A stretch of 17,518 nt of DNA. It comes from an uncultured Collinsella sp. (lineage in GTDB: Bacteria > Actinomycetota > Coriobacteriia > Coriobacteriales > Coriobacteriaceae). Made by a program: the position numbers and the translations under genes. The stretch lies in assembly GCA_902494945.1 (NCBI GenBank), contig CABUVF010000027.1, positions 1-17,518 of the forward strand, read 5' to 3'. Below the pieces are notes generated by a model. The model made no database searches. It worked only from the letters and a program-made list of their open reading frames with translations, and was not told the DNA's origin. This document shows positions 1 through 6,051 of the stretch, piece after piece; the stretch's first letter is position 1; each line of letters begins with the position of its first letter.

Positions 1-1294
1 AGCCCATGTTCCACTTGAAGGTAAAGCCGAGGCCGCCTTCCTCCGGTGCCTTTGTGACGCCCGGCCACGCGGTGGACTCTTCGGCCATCATCATCACGTC
101 GGGGTAGTGCGCCTCCACGGCGCAGTTGACTTGACGGATAAACGCGCTGGCGTCCAGGTCCTCCTCGGTACCGTACTTGTTGAACTTCTTTTGCCCCGGA
201 TCGACGATGCCAAAGTTGAGGTACAGCATGCTGGACACGCCGTCCATGCGGATGCCGTCCACGTGGAAGTTCTCGAGCCAGTACAGCACGTTGGAAACAA
301 GGAAGGAGCGGACCTCGCCGCGGGCGAAGTCAAACTTGTGCGTGCCCCAGTTGGGGTGAATCTCGTGCTCAAACAGCATGTGACCGTTAAAAGTGGCAAG
401 GCCGTGGGAGTCGGCGCAAAAACCGCCGGGTACCCAGTCCATGATCACGCCGATGCCAGCCTCGTGGCACGCATCGATAAAGTGCATGAGCTGCTGCGGG
501 TTGCCGTAGCGCGAGGTGGCGGCGTAGTAGCCGGTCGTCTGGTAGCCCCAGGAGCCATCGAAGGGATGCTCCATGAGCGGCATGACCTCGATATGCGTGT
601 AGCCCATGTCGCGCACGTAGTCTACGAGCTCCACCGACAGGTCGTCGTAGGTGTAGAACTCGCCGCGCTGCGCGGGGAAGGGGTCCATGGGGCCGGGGTA
701 GTTGCCGTACTCGTCCGGCTCGCCCTGCGGCGCGTCGCCGTGGCGCTTCCACGAGCCAATATGCACCTCGTAGATGTTGAGCGGCTGCGACATGTGGTTG
801 TGGCCGGCGCGGCGCTTGAGCCACGCGGCATCGTTCCACTTGTAGCCATCGAGGGTCCACAGCACGCTCGCTGTTCCCGGAGGGCACTCGGCCTTAAAGG
901 CATACGGATCGGCCTTGTAGAGCTTCTCGCCCTCGTTGGTCTCGATGAGATATTTATAGAGCTGGCCCTGCTCGGCACCAGGAATAAAGCCTTCCCAAAT
1001 AGCGCTCGTATGCACGGGCACCAGCGGGTTGGCTTCCTCATTCCAGTCGTTAAATTCGCCAATGACATGGACGCTCTTTACGTCGGGCGCCCAAACGCAA
1101 AAGCGCCAACCGCGCGTACGGTTCTGCGTGTCGGGGTGCGCGCCCATCTTTTCCCAGCTGCGCTCCCACATGCCAATGCCAAACAGGTAGACATCGTCCT
1201 TGGAGAGTTCCGGCGCGTGCGGGGCGGCTTCACGGGTAGCAGGCTTTTTGGTTGCTGGCTTTAGCTTTGTATCGCTCACGTTTGATCCCATCAT
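1..1294 (-). CDS. glgB: 1,4-alpha-glucan branching enzyme, 5' part (runs off left edge)
   Basis: Cytoplasmic GH13 enzyme of glycogen synthesis: it cuts alpha-1,4 chains and rejoins them by alpha-1,6 links. About 431 codons are visible and the C-terminal part lies outside the window. An N-terminal CBM48-type module (about residues 50-150, with VHVIGEFNDWNEEANPL) is followed by the GH13 barrel. Family motifs seen are YEVHIGSWKR, DWVPGGF, GIRMDGVSSM with the presumed nucleophile D351, and MAEESTAWPGVT with the acid/base Glu at about residue 405. The fourth motif is not reached. The distance from start to nucleophile is about 50 residues shorter than in E. coli GlgB, so only one N-terminal module is likely. 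The start is uncertain: two adjacent ATGs (first bases at 1294 and 1291) and an in-frame GTG (1279) are possible, none with a strong Shine-Dalgarno. It is divergent from the HAD gene across an operator-rich gap. Confidence 0.93.
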   Translation of the reverse strand, partial: MMGSNVSDTKLKPATKKPATREAAPHAPELSKDDVYLFGIGMWERSWEKMGAHPDTQNRTRGWRFCVWAPDVKSVHVIGEFNDWNEEANPLVPVHTSAIWEGFIPGAEQGQLYKYLIETNEGEKLYKADPYAFKAECPPGTASVLWTLDGYKWNDAAWLKRRAGHNHMSQPLNIYEVHIGSWKRHGDAPQGEPDEYGNYPGPMDPFPAQRGEFYTYDDLSVELVDYVRDMGYTHIEVMPLMEHPFDGSWGYQTTGYYAATSRYGNPQQLMHFIDACHEAGIGVIMDWVPGGFCADSHGLATFNGHMLFEHEIHPNWGTHKFDFARGEVRSFLVSNVLYWLENFHVDGIRMDGVSSMLYLNFGIVDPGQKKFNKYGTEEDLDASAFIRQVNCAVEAHYPDVMMMAEESTAWPGVTKAPEEGGLGFTFKWNMG

Positions 1295-1379
1295 GACGCG
1301 GCAGCGTGTTGCCTTGGTGACTAAATGCGAAAGGTCCAAGGCTGCACGAATCGAGGGGACGGCGATAGTTCTATGATTC

Positions 1380-1405
1380 GTTCCACCTCGCGTGCTCGGT
1401 GGAAC
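1380..1405. repeat. 8-bp inverted repeat upstream of glgB
   Basis: GTTCCACC (1380-1387) and GGTGGAAC (1398-1405) form a perfect 8-bp inverted repeat around a 10-base spacer. It lies about 85 bp before the glgB start. There is no long T-run on either side, so it is not a standard terminator. It could be a protein-binding site or a hairpin in the glgB leader. Confidence 0.4.
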
Positions 1406-1516
1406 TTTCGGCACGAAATACGATAACACCTGTTCGTTACTTTTATGGAGAAAAGTGGATTTGCGGCGGCGTTTAATCGGCGAGCGCCATGTTTAGACCA
1501 CTGGCAGAATTGCCGT

Positions 1517-1540
1517 GGTAAAACTCTTGACAGTTTTACC
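1517..1540. promoter_or_regulatory. Operator-like palindrome overlapping a -35 box
   Basis: GGTAAAACT (1517-1525) and AGTTTTACC (1532-1540) are a perfect 9-bp inverted repeat with a 6-base spacer. A consensus -35 hexamer TTGACA (1527-1532) on the plus strand sits inside it, so a bound protein should block transcription of the HAD gene from that box. I could not find a convincing -10 at 16-18 bp. Whether the site also controls glgB, 220 bp away on the other strand, is unknown. A LacI-type repressor is a guess from the sequence style. Confidence 0.5.
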
Positions 1541-1567
1541 AATTAGGGTTTCAAGATTGTTAGTTTG

Positions 1568-1603
1568 ACGTTTGGTAAAACGTTTTTAGCAGGATGTTTA
1601 CCA
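1568..1603. promoter_or_regulatory. Second operator-like site with the same half-site
   Basis: TGGTAAAAC (1573-1581) faces GTTTACCA (1596-1603), and repeats the half-site of the palindrome at 1517-1540. ACGTTT (1568-1573) and AAACGT (1578-1583) form a further short inverted repeat over the same stretch. The site ends 22 bp before the HAD start codon, a position suited to repression. Four related half-sites within 87 bp argue for one regulator binding cooperatively. Confidence 0.45.
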
Positions 1604-1625
1604 TTTGACATCGAAAGGTTCGTTT

Positions 1626-2315
1626 ATGTCCCAGTCCGCCGCCCCCAACGTTGCTTTTATTTTCGATTGCGACGGCACACTGGTTAATAGTACCCCCGTT
1701 TGGGCCTATGCCCAGCCCGAGTTATTGCACCGCCACGGTGTTGAAGTGACGGTCGACGATTTTGCCCAGTTTGAGCATTTGTCGCTCGAGGACGAGTGCC
1801 AGGCCTACCACGACACCTGGGGCATTGGAGCGAATGGCGAGGAGCTGTATCGCGAGCTGGGCGAGATTTTGATTAATGGGTACTCCAAGGTGCCGCCGCG
1901 CGAGGGGCTCCTGGCATTTTTGGAGCGGGCGAAGGCGGCGGGCATTGCCATGTGCGTGGCTACGTCCACGCCGGCCGAGCTGGTGCAGTCTGCGCTCGCT
2001 GGTGCCGGGCTAGATGCCTACATGGAGTTTGTGACCACCACGGGTGAGGCAGGACGCTCCAAACAGTTCCCCGACGTATACGAGCTTGCGCTGCGCCGCC
2101 TTGAGGAGCGCCATGGGCACAAGTTTGAGCGCACTTGGGTGTTTGAGGACGCCGTCTTTGGCCTTAAGAGCTCTGGCACCGCCGGCTTTAAGCGTGTGGG
2201 TATTTATGACCCGCACGGCCGCATGAAGCGCGACGAGGTGCGTTCAAACTGCGATATCTTTATCGACAGCTATGAAGACCTGGATCTGGCCCGCGTGTTT
2301 TCGTTTGAGGGATAG
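1626..2315 (+). CDS. HAD-superfamily hydrolase, subfamily IA (phosphatase or phosphoglucomutase-like)
   Basis: A 229-residue soluble HAD phosphohydrolase. Motif I is FDCDGTLVNS, with nucleophile D14 and D16. Motif II is the Thr/Ser in CVATSTP, motif III the Lys in GRSKQFPDVY, and motif IV EDAVFG, giving the Mg2+-binding acids. A helical cap lies between motifs I and II, as in beta-phosphoglucomutase and phosphoglycolate phosphatase relatives; the substrate cannot be read from sequence. The start ATG at 1626 is chosen because AAAGG (1614-1618) stands 7 bases before it; an upstream in-frame TTG at 1605 lacks such a site. The next gene starts 9 bases after the stop, so the two are probably co-transcribed. 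Two operator-like palindromes precede it. Confidence 0.88.
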   Translation: MSQSAAPNVAFIFDCDGTLVNSTPVWAYAQPELLHRHGVEVTVDDFAQFEHLSLEDECQAYHDTWGIGANGEELYRELGEILINGYSKVPPREGLLAFLERAKAAGIAMCVATSTPAELVQSALAGAGLDAYMEFVTTTGEAGRSKQFPDVYELALRRLEERHGHKFERTWVFEDAVFGLKSSGTAGFKRVGIYDPHGRMKRDEVRSNCDIFIDSYEDLDLARVFSFEG

Positions 2316-2324
2316 GCGAGGGCT

Positions 2325-2981
2325 GTGGCTTGCAAGGTATTAGTGGTCTGCGGCTCGCCCGTGGTTGCGAGCGCGGATTTGTTGCGTAGGCTAGCAGGGG
2401 AGTGCGATTACATTGTAGCCGTGGACCGCGGACTCGACGCGCTGCTGAGCGCCGGTCTGGGCTGCGACGTATATGTGGGAGATGCCGACACAGTGAGCGA
2501 CGCCGGCCGCGCGCTGGTCGATGCCGCTGAAGCCTTTGAGGTAGAGCGCCACGATCCGTACAAGGACTATACCGATCTGGCGCTAGCGCTCGATTCCGTC
2601 CGCCGTCGCTGGCCGGGTGCCGAGGTTGTGGCAACCTGTGCTACGGGCGGCCGTCCGGACATGGCGCTTTCCGTACTGGGCCTACTCGCGGGTTACAAGG
2701 GCGCCCCAGTCTGGATTGCCGAAGACGAGTCCACGGCCCGCATCCTGCACGGAGGCGAGTCGTGGACCATCGAGGGCGCCGAGGGCAAGACGTTTTCCAT
2801 CATCGCCATTGCCCCTAACACCGAGGTAAGCGAACACGGCCTAGAATGGGAACTAGATCACGCCCCCCTGGGCCTGTTGGCCGACACCGGCATCAGCAAC
2901 GTCGTTAGGTCAAAAGCCACGATCCAAGTCCACACCGGCACCGCCATCGCTTACCTATATCAAGAGACATTTAGAGTCTGA
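2325..2981 (+). CDS. Thiamine pyrophosphokinase-like protein
   Basis: A 218-residue protein resembling thiamine diphosphokinases, which use ATP to turn thiamine into thiamine diphosphate. The order of conserved pieces fits: VAVDRGLDAL near residue 32, VGDADTV (D53, D55), DYTDLALAL (T83, D84) and TGGRPDMALSV (G108, G109, R110, D112). A C-terminal beta-rich half follows, as in the family. The usual GGRxDH motif reads GGRPDM here, so the His is replaced by Met, and GDxDS reads GDADT; it may be a divergent member. The start is GTG at 2325, with a weak purine-rich GGCGAGGG just before it. It follows the HAD gene with a 9-base gap, and its stop lies 13 bases before the tRNA promoter. Confidence 0.78.
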   Translation: MACKVLVVCGSPVVASADLLRRLAGECDYIVAVDRGLDALLSAGLGCDVYVGDADTVSDAGRALVDAAEAFEVERHDPYKDYTDLALALDSVRRRWPGAEVVATCATGGRPDMALSVLGLLAGYKGAPVWIAEDESTARILHGGESWTIEGAEGKTFSIIAIAPNTEVSEHGLEWELDHAPLGLLADTGISNVVRSKATIQVHTGTAIAYLYQETFRV

Positions 2982-2994
2982 CCCAAAAAAGTCC

Positions 2995-3023
2995 TTGCAC
3001 CCCACGCCAACTTCCCCTATAGT
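2995..3023 (+). promoter_or_regulatory. Sigma-70-type promoter of tRNA-Ala
   Basis: TTGCAC (2995-3000) and TATAGT (3018-3023) are separated by exactly 17 bases and sit 13 bases before the mature tRNA end. This gives a start point around 3030. The same TTGCAC with 17-base spacing recurs upstream of loaP. Confidence 0.75.
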
Positions 3024-3036
3024 ATCTCCTCGTCAC

Positions 3037-3112
3037 GGGGGCGTAGCTCAGCTGGGAGAGCGCTTGACTGGCAGTCAAGAGGTCAGGGGTTCGATCCCCC
3101 TCGTCTCCACCA
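3037..3112 (+). tRNA. tRNA-Ala(GGC)
   Basis: A 76-base cloverleaf with encoded CCA (3110-3112). The acceptor arm is GGGGGCG (3037-3043) with CGTCTCC (3102-3108). It contains the G3:U70 wobble pair, the alanine identity element. The D arm is GCTC/GAGC. The anticodon stem is CTTGA/TCAAG around loop CTGGCAG (3068-3074), giving anticodon GGC at 3070-3072. The T arm contains GGTTCGATCC. The gene has its own promoter and terminator. Confidence 0.97.
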
Positions 3113-3122
3113 TCGTGAATGC

Positions 3123-3153
3123 AAAGGTCTTCGGTATTTCGAAGGCCTTTTTT
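3123..3153 (+). terminator. Intrinsic terminator after tRNA-Ala
   Basis: An 11-bp stem, with 3123-3133 pairing to 3140-3150 and one G-U pair, has a 6-base loop and runs straight into six Ts (3148-3153). It lies 11 bases after the tRNA CCA end and separates the housekeeping genes from the polysaccharide locus. Confidence 0.88.
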
Positions 3154-3236
3154 CATATGAAACACCACACGCCACAAACCCCACCTACGCCAACAAAAAG
3201 TTGCACAATTTATTTCCCATGTCTGTACATAGTTTG

Positions 3237-3560
3237 TTATCCAAACGCAATTACCAGTGTAGCTCGCTGCTCCAGTTGGGCTTCAGGAACGCTCCCAATT
3301 ATTGCCAACGCCCCAATAACCTGCGTCAACGTGAACAACTTAGGCAAACAACCCCCTCAAGCACGGATTTGTCGCATATGTTGTCCACCACAAGCCAAAT
3401 CAGTTTCGCTACCAGCTTGTGCTAGGATACCTAACGATACATGAGTTCAACTGTGCTCGCGGCTCCAGCAAGTCGCAAAGCGCAGGGTCGATCAGCATCC
3501 GGCCGTAACGGCGGTGTTAGAAAAACCACGAGCTCCAATATCGATTGCCATGCGCGATTT
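3237..3560 (-). pseudogene. Probable decayed protein gene, family not recognised
   Basis: No intact gene spans 3154-3896. On the minus strand this stretch reads as protein-like pieces in shifting frames. One is MAIDIGARGFSNTAVTAGC followed by a stop. Another is SLGILAQAGSETDLACGG, continuing to an in-frame stop after MRQIRA. Beyond it the same frame goes on with TLTQVIGALAIIGSVPEAQ up to a final stop at 3237-3239. The smooth, low-complexity-free peptides across stops and frameshifts suggest a broken gene rather than random sequence. I do not recognise the family, and boundaries are approximate. It could also be noncoding sequence that happens to translate well. Confidence 0.3.
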
Positions 3561-3588
3561 TGCACTTGCTTTTACGGCTACTTATAAG
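3560..3588 (+). promoter_or_regulatory. Sigma-70-type promoter for the loaP/polysaccharide operon
   Basis: TTGCAC (3560-3565), a 17-base spacer and TATAAG (3583-3588) match the tRNA-Ala promoter in -35 box and spacing. Transcription would begin near 3595, leaving a leader of about 300 bases before loaP. This is the best promoter I can see between the tRNA terminator and loaP. Confidence 0.6.
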
Positions 3589-3646
3589 TTTGCATTAGAC
3601 AGTGCAATGAATTGTTACGGCAAACTACAGCAGTTCTACAGCTGTT

Positions 3647-3690
3647 TGCGTGCGGTCCAGTTTTGTACCCGCTTGACTGGGTCGCACGCA
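3647..3690 (+). ncRNA. Leader RNA hairpin 1 (14-bp stem)
   Basis: Bases 3647-3660 pair with 3677-3690 without a gap. Two consecutive G-U/U-G pairs sit in the middle, and the loop has 16 bases. No T-run follows directly. A competing smaller hairpin, ACAGC (3627-3631) with GCTGT (3641-3645), lies just upstream. AGTCAG (3690-3695) right after the stem can pair with CTGACT (3788-3793), which would bring this hairpin next to hairpin 2. It belongs to the predicted untranslated leader of loaP. Confidence 0.55.
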
Positions 3691-3794
3691 GTCAGCTGGG
3701 GATGCGGTCTTTTTGCGATACACGTCCGCCTCTCTAGCAGCTGCACTTATACATACCGTTCACGGTGGGGCAGAGCCACGTGCTTGTCTGACTG

Positions 3795-3867
3795 GGCTCA
3801 GGGTTTGAATATGGAGCGCCTTCGCGCACAAGCGCCCTGGCGAAGCCATACCCAAACCCCGTGAGCC
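3795..3867 (+). ncRNA. Leader RNA hairpin 2, large imperfect stem just before loaP
   Basis: Four helices stack: 3795-3800 with 3862-3867 (6 bp), 3801-3807 with 3853-3859 (7 bp), 3810-3814 with 3846-3850 (5 bp), and 3820-3825 with 3840-3845 (6 bp). They are interrupted by a 2-base bulge, a 2x2 internal loop (AA/CC) and a 5-base bulge, and the apical loop has 14 bases. The total is 24 bp ending 14 bases before the loaP ribosome site. No T-tract follows, so it is not an intrinsic terminator. LoaP proteins are known to bind a hairpin in the leader of their target operon, and this is the obvious candidate here. That assignment is inference. Confidence 0.6.
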
Positions 3868-3896
3868 ACACGTAAGACAGTAAGGGGGTGGTGCTC

Positions 3897-4442
3897 GTGT
3901 GGTATGTGATTCAGGTCATTAACGGTCGCGAAGACGTAATGCGCGAGCGCATCGAGCGTGTGGTGCCGTCTGGCGCCCTGCAGGAGCTCTTTTATCCCCA
4001 ATATCAGACCGAAATCAAGGTACACGGCGAATGGGTTAACACGACCAAGCCGTTGTTCCCCGGTTATCTCATCTGCGATACGGCAGACCCCCGTACCGTG
4101 CAACAGTATTTGCTGCGCATGGACGACTTTGCACGGGTGTTATCCCAGGACGGTCAATTTGTTCCGCTGGCAAAAGAAGAGACCCAGTTCATTGGCAATT
4201 TTACCAATAGGGGAGACCGTGTGGTGCCCATGAGCGAGGCCCTAAAAGACGGCGATCAGGTTGTAGTGACGGCTGGTCCGCTGTTGGGCCACGAAGGCCT
4301 TATCAAAACCATTAACAGACGCAAGAGCACCGCCTTTTTGGAGCTTAACTTGTGCGGCCGACGCGTAACCACCCGTGTTGGCCTTGCTGTGCTTTCAGCC
4401 GAGCAACGTGCAATGCGCAACCTTAAAAAGGCGATCGTCTAA
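3897..4442 (+). CDS. loaP: LoaP-type NusG paralog, transcription antiterminator
   Basis: A 181-residue NusG-family protein. The NGN domain spans about residues 1-100, beginning MWYVIQVINGRED and containing the family signature KPLFPGYLIC (51-60). A KOW motif follows around residues 118-150 (GDQVVVTAGPLLGHEGLI). LoaP proteins ride RNA polymerase and suppress termination over long polysaccharide or secondary-metabolite operons; the place at the head of about 13 kb of polysaccharide genes fits. In-frame GTGs occur at 3888, 3891 and 3897. The last is chosen because AAGGGGG (3882-3888) is 8 bases away and the protein then begins at the conserved WYV. Separation from housekeeping NusG rests on context and divergence, since NusG normally sits with secE and ribosomal genes. 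Confidence 0.88.
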   Translation: MWYVIQVINGREDVMRERIERVVPSGALQELFYPQYQTEIKVHGEWVNTTKPLFPGYLICDTADPRTVQQYLLRMDDFARVLSQDGQFVPLAKEETQFIGNFTNRGDRVVPMSEALKDGDQVVVTAGPLLGHEGLIKTINRRKSTAFLELNLCGRRVTTRVGLAVLSAEQRAMRNLKKAIV

Positions 4443-4467
4443 CTACAGGCAATCGCTGTATAGATCT

Positions 4468-4493
4468 AGGAGGATCCCCGATCTGGGGAAGAA
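4468..4493 (+). promoter_or_regulatory. Shine-Dalgarno plus intervening hairpin before the priming transferase
   Basis: A perfect AGGAGG (4468-4473) lies 20 bases before the GTG at 4494, too far for normal use. A 5-bp hairpin, TCCCC (4475-4479) with GGGGA (4485-4489) and loop GATCT, fits between them. When it is folded, the effective gap falls to about 5 bases. AGATC (4462-4466) can instead pair with GATCT (4480-4484), which would put AGGAGG in a loop. A second, weaker site, GGGGAAG (4485-4491), lies directly before the start. Confidence 0.45.
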
Positions 4494-5258
4494 GTGTTGG
4501 AAGAGAGCGTGTCGGATAAAACTCAATATGCAACGGATGCGCCTGCGGGTGCGGCGCTCATCGCTCAGGCCATGGGCCGGCGCGAGGGCGCCGGCCGCTA
4601 CAAGGCCATGCAGTCCATCATGGACTGGGATCGTTCGCGCCTGATCTACCGCGCCGTTAAGCGCGCCTTCGACATCGTGTTCAGCGGTTGCGTGCTGGCC
4701 GTCATCGCCGTACCCAGCCTTGTGCTCGCCGCAGCTATTCGTCTGGAGAGCGAGGGCAACCCCTTCTACAGTCAGATCCGCGTTGGTCAGACCCGCCCCG
4801 ACGGCAGCCTGTCCACTTTCCGCATGTGGAAGTTCCGAAGCATGTACAAGGACGCCGACGAGCGCCTGGTGGAGCTCAAGGAACAGAACGAGATCGCCGG
4901 CGCCATGTTCAAGATGAAGGAGGACCCGCGCGTCACCAGGATCGGCCGGTTCATCCGCAAGCACTCCATCGACGAGTTCCCGCAGTTCCTCAACGTGTTC
5001 TTGGGCCAGATGTCTGTCGTGGGCCCGCGCCCGCCGCTGCCCAACGAGGTTGCGGAGTACACCGAGTACGACCTGCAGCGTCTGGCAGTAAAACCAGGCA
5101 TTACCGGCTGGTGGCAGGTCACTGAGCGCAACTCGACGGGATTCGACGGAATGGTCCGTCGTGACCTTGAATATATCGCCAAACGAGGCGCTTTCTTCGA
5201 TTTGAAAATAATCCTACTCACAGTGATTGAGGTTGTCAGCGGAAATGGCGCTTGCTAA
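4494..5258 (+). CDS. Undecaprenyl-phosphate sugar-1-phosphate transferase (priming glycosyltransferase)
   Basis: A 254-residue member of the bacterial sugar transferase family (PF02397; WbaP/PglC type). It transfers a sugar-1-phosphate from a UDP-sugar to undecaprenyl phosphate at the inner membrane face, the first step of the repeat unit. After about 45 polar residues comes the motif RAVKRAFDIVFSG, then a hydrophobic segment (about 61-82) that would form the re-entrant membrane helix. The core follows with GQTRPDGSLSTFRMWKFRSM, the catalytic dyad D160-E161 in SIDEFPQF, and MSVVGPRPPLPNEV. It lacks the four-helix N-terminal region of full WbaP proteins, so it is a minimal, PglC-like form. The donor sugar is not readable. 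The start is GTG 4494; GTG 4509 is an alternative. It overlaps the next gene by 14 bases. Confidence 0.93.
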   Translation: MLEESVSDKTQYATDAPAGAALIAQAMGRREGAGRYKAMQSIMDWDRSRLIYRAVKRAFDIVFSGCVLAVIAVPSLVLAAAIRLESEGNPFYSQIRVGQTRPDGSLSTFRMWKFRSMYKDADERLVELKEQNEIAGAMFKMKEDPRVTRIGRFIRKHSIDEFPQFLNVFLGQMSVVGPRPPLPNEVAEYTEYDLQRLAVKPGITGWWQVTERNSTGFDGMVRRDLEYIAKRGAFFDLKIILLTVIEVVSGNGAC

Positions 5259-6051
5259 AGAGACAAGAGTGAAACACGAAGACGCCAGTTCAAGGGCTGT
5301 TCTTCCCGGGCGAATTGAAATCTTGGGCGCACCCGTCGACCCATGGACGATGGAGCAGACCGTCGAGGCGACCGACGCCCTCATCAAGGAGGGGCGCTTC
5401 GCCCACCTAATCGGCGTGAACGCCGACAAGCTGCTGCAGATGCGCGACGATCCAGAGATGGACGCATGCGTGCGCCGATGCGAAATCGTGAATGCCGATG
5501 GCGCGTCCATGGTCATGGCCGCCAGGAAGCTGGGCGTGGACCTGCCCGGGCGCGTGGCCGGAATCGACCTCATGTGGGAGTTGTGCGGACTGGCTGAGCG
5601 CGAGGGGCACAGGGTCTACCTGCTGGGCGCCAAGGCCGAGGTGGTCGCAAAAACCGCAGGGGTACTGTCCGAGAGGTATCCCAACATTGTCCTCGCTGGC
5701 TACCGTGACGGCTACTTCGGCGACGACGAGTTCGACGCCGTGATAGCCGAGGTTGAGCAGACTAAACCCGACATCGTTTTCGTAGGCATTACCTCGCCCA
5801 AGAAGGAGCGCCTGATCGAGCGTTTCCGCGAGCTGGGCGCAATGGGCGCATTCGTGGGCGTGGGCGGCTCGTTCGACGTTGTCTCCGGCAACATCCCGCG
5901 AGCCCCGATGTGGATGCAGCGCGCGAACCTGGAGTGGCTCTTCCGCATGATGCAGGAGCCTAAGCGCCTGGTGAAGCGCTATCTAGTCGGTAACACCCGT
6001 TTCTACATGCTTCTCCGCAAGGAGTCAAAGAGGAGCAAGGCCAATGTCTAA
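5245..6051 (+). CDS. wecG: WecG/TagA/CpsF-family glycosyltransferase (GT26)
   Basis: A 268-residue GT26 enzyme. Characterised members (WecG, TagA) add N-acetylmannosamine from UDP-ManNAc to undecaprenyl-PP-GlcNAc. The family core is clear: HLIGVNADKLLQM (about 55-67), IVNADGASMVMA with the presumed catalytic Asp D85, RVAGIDLM, YLLGAKAEVV, KPDIVFVGITSPKKE, and GVGGSFDVVSGNIPRAP. The basic C-terminal tail (EWLFRMMQEPKRLVKRYLVG) is the membrane-association appendage that completes the active site in TagA. The start ATG 5245 overlaps the priming transferase; an upstream TTG (5227) and an in-frame GTG (5269) are also possible. The immediately following wecB makes the expected donor, which supports ManNAc as the transferred sugar. 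Confidence 0.92.
   Translation: MALAKETRVKHEDASSRAVLPGRIEILGAPVDPWTMEQTVEATDALIKEGRFAHLIGVNADKLLQMRDDPEMDACVRRCEIVNADGASMVMAARKLGVDLPGRVAGIDLMWELCGLAEREGHRVYLLGAKAEVVAKTAGVLSERYPNIVLAGYRDGYFGDDEFDAVIAEVEQTKPDIVFVGITSPKKERLIERFRELGAMGAFVGVGGSFDVVSGNIPRAPMWMQRANLEWLFRMMQEPKRLVKRYLVGNTRFYMLLRKESKRSKANV

Noticed and set aside
107..1264. Long plus-strand open frame of 385 codons opposite glgB
   Set aside because: Its translation matches no family I know, while the minus strand gives clear GH13 branching-enzyme motifs. It is a shadow caused by high GC.
3061..3680. 11-base match CGCTTGACTGG in tRNA-Ala (3061-3071) and in the leader hairpin (3670-3680), as a possible attachment-site duplication
   Set aside because: An 11-base match to a tRNA within 17.5 kb is not rare by chance. 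The match is to the anticodon region rather than the tRNA 3' end, and no integrase gene is visible.
3514..3864. Plus-strand open frame of 116 codons upstream of loaP
   Set aside because: It has no ribosome site, its composition is not protein-like, and it overlaps the promoter and leader hairpins.
4475..4489. Hairpin CCCC/GGGG after loaP as an intrinsic terminator
   Set aside because: The stem is only 5 bp and is followed by AAGAAG, not a T-run. It lies in the ribosome-site region of the next gene.
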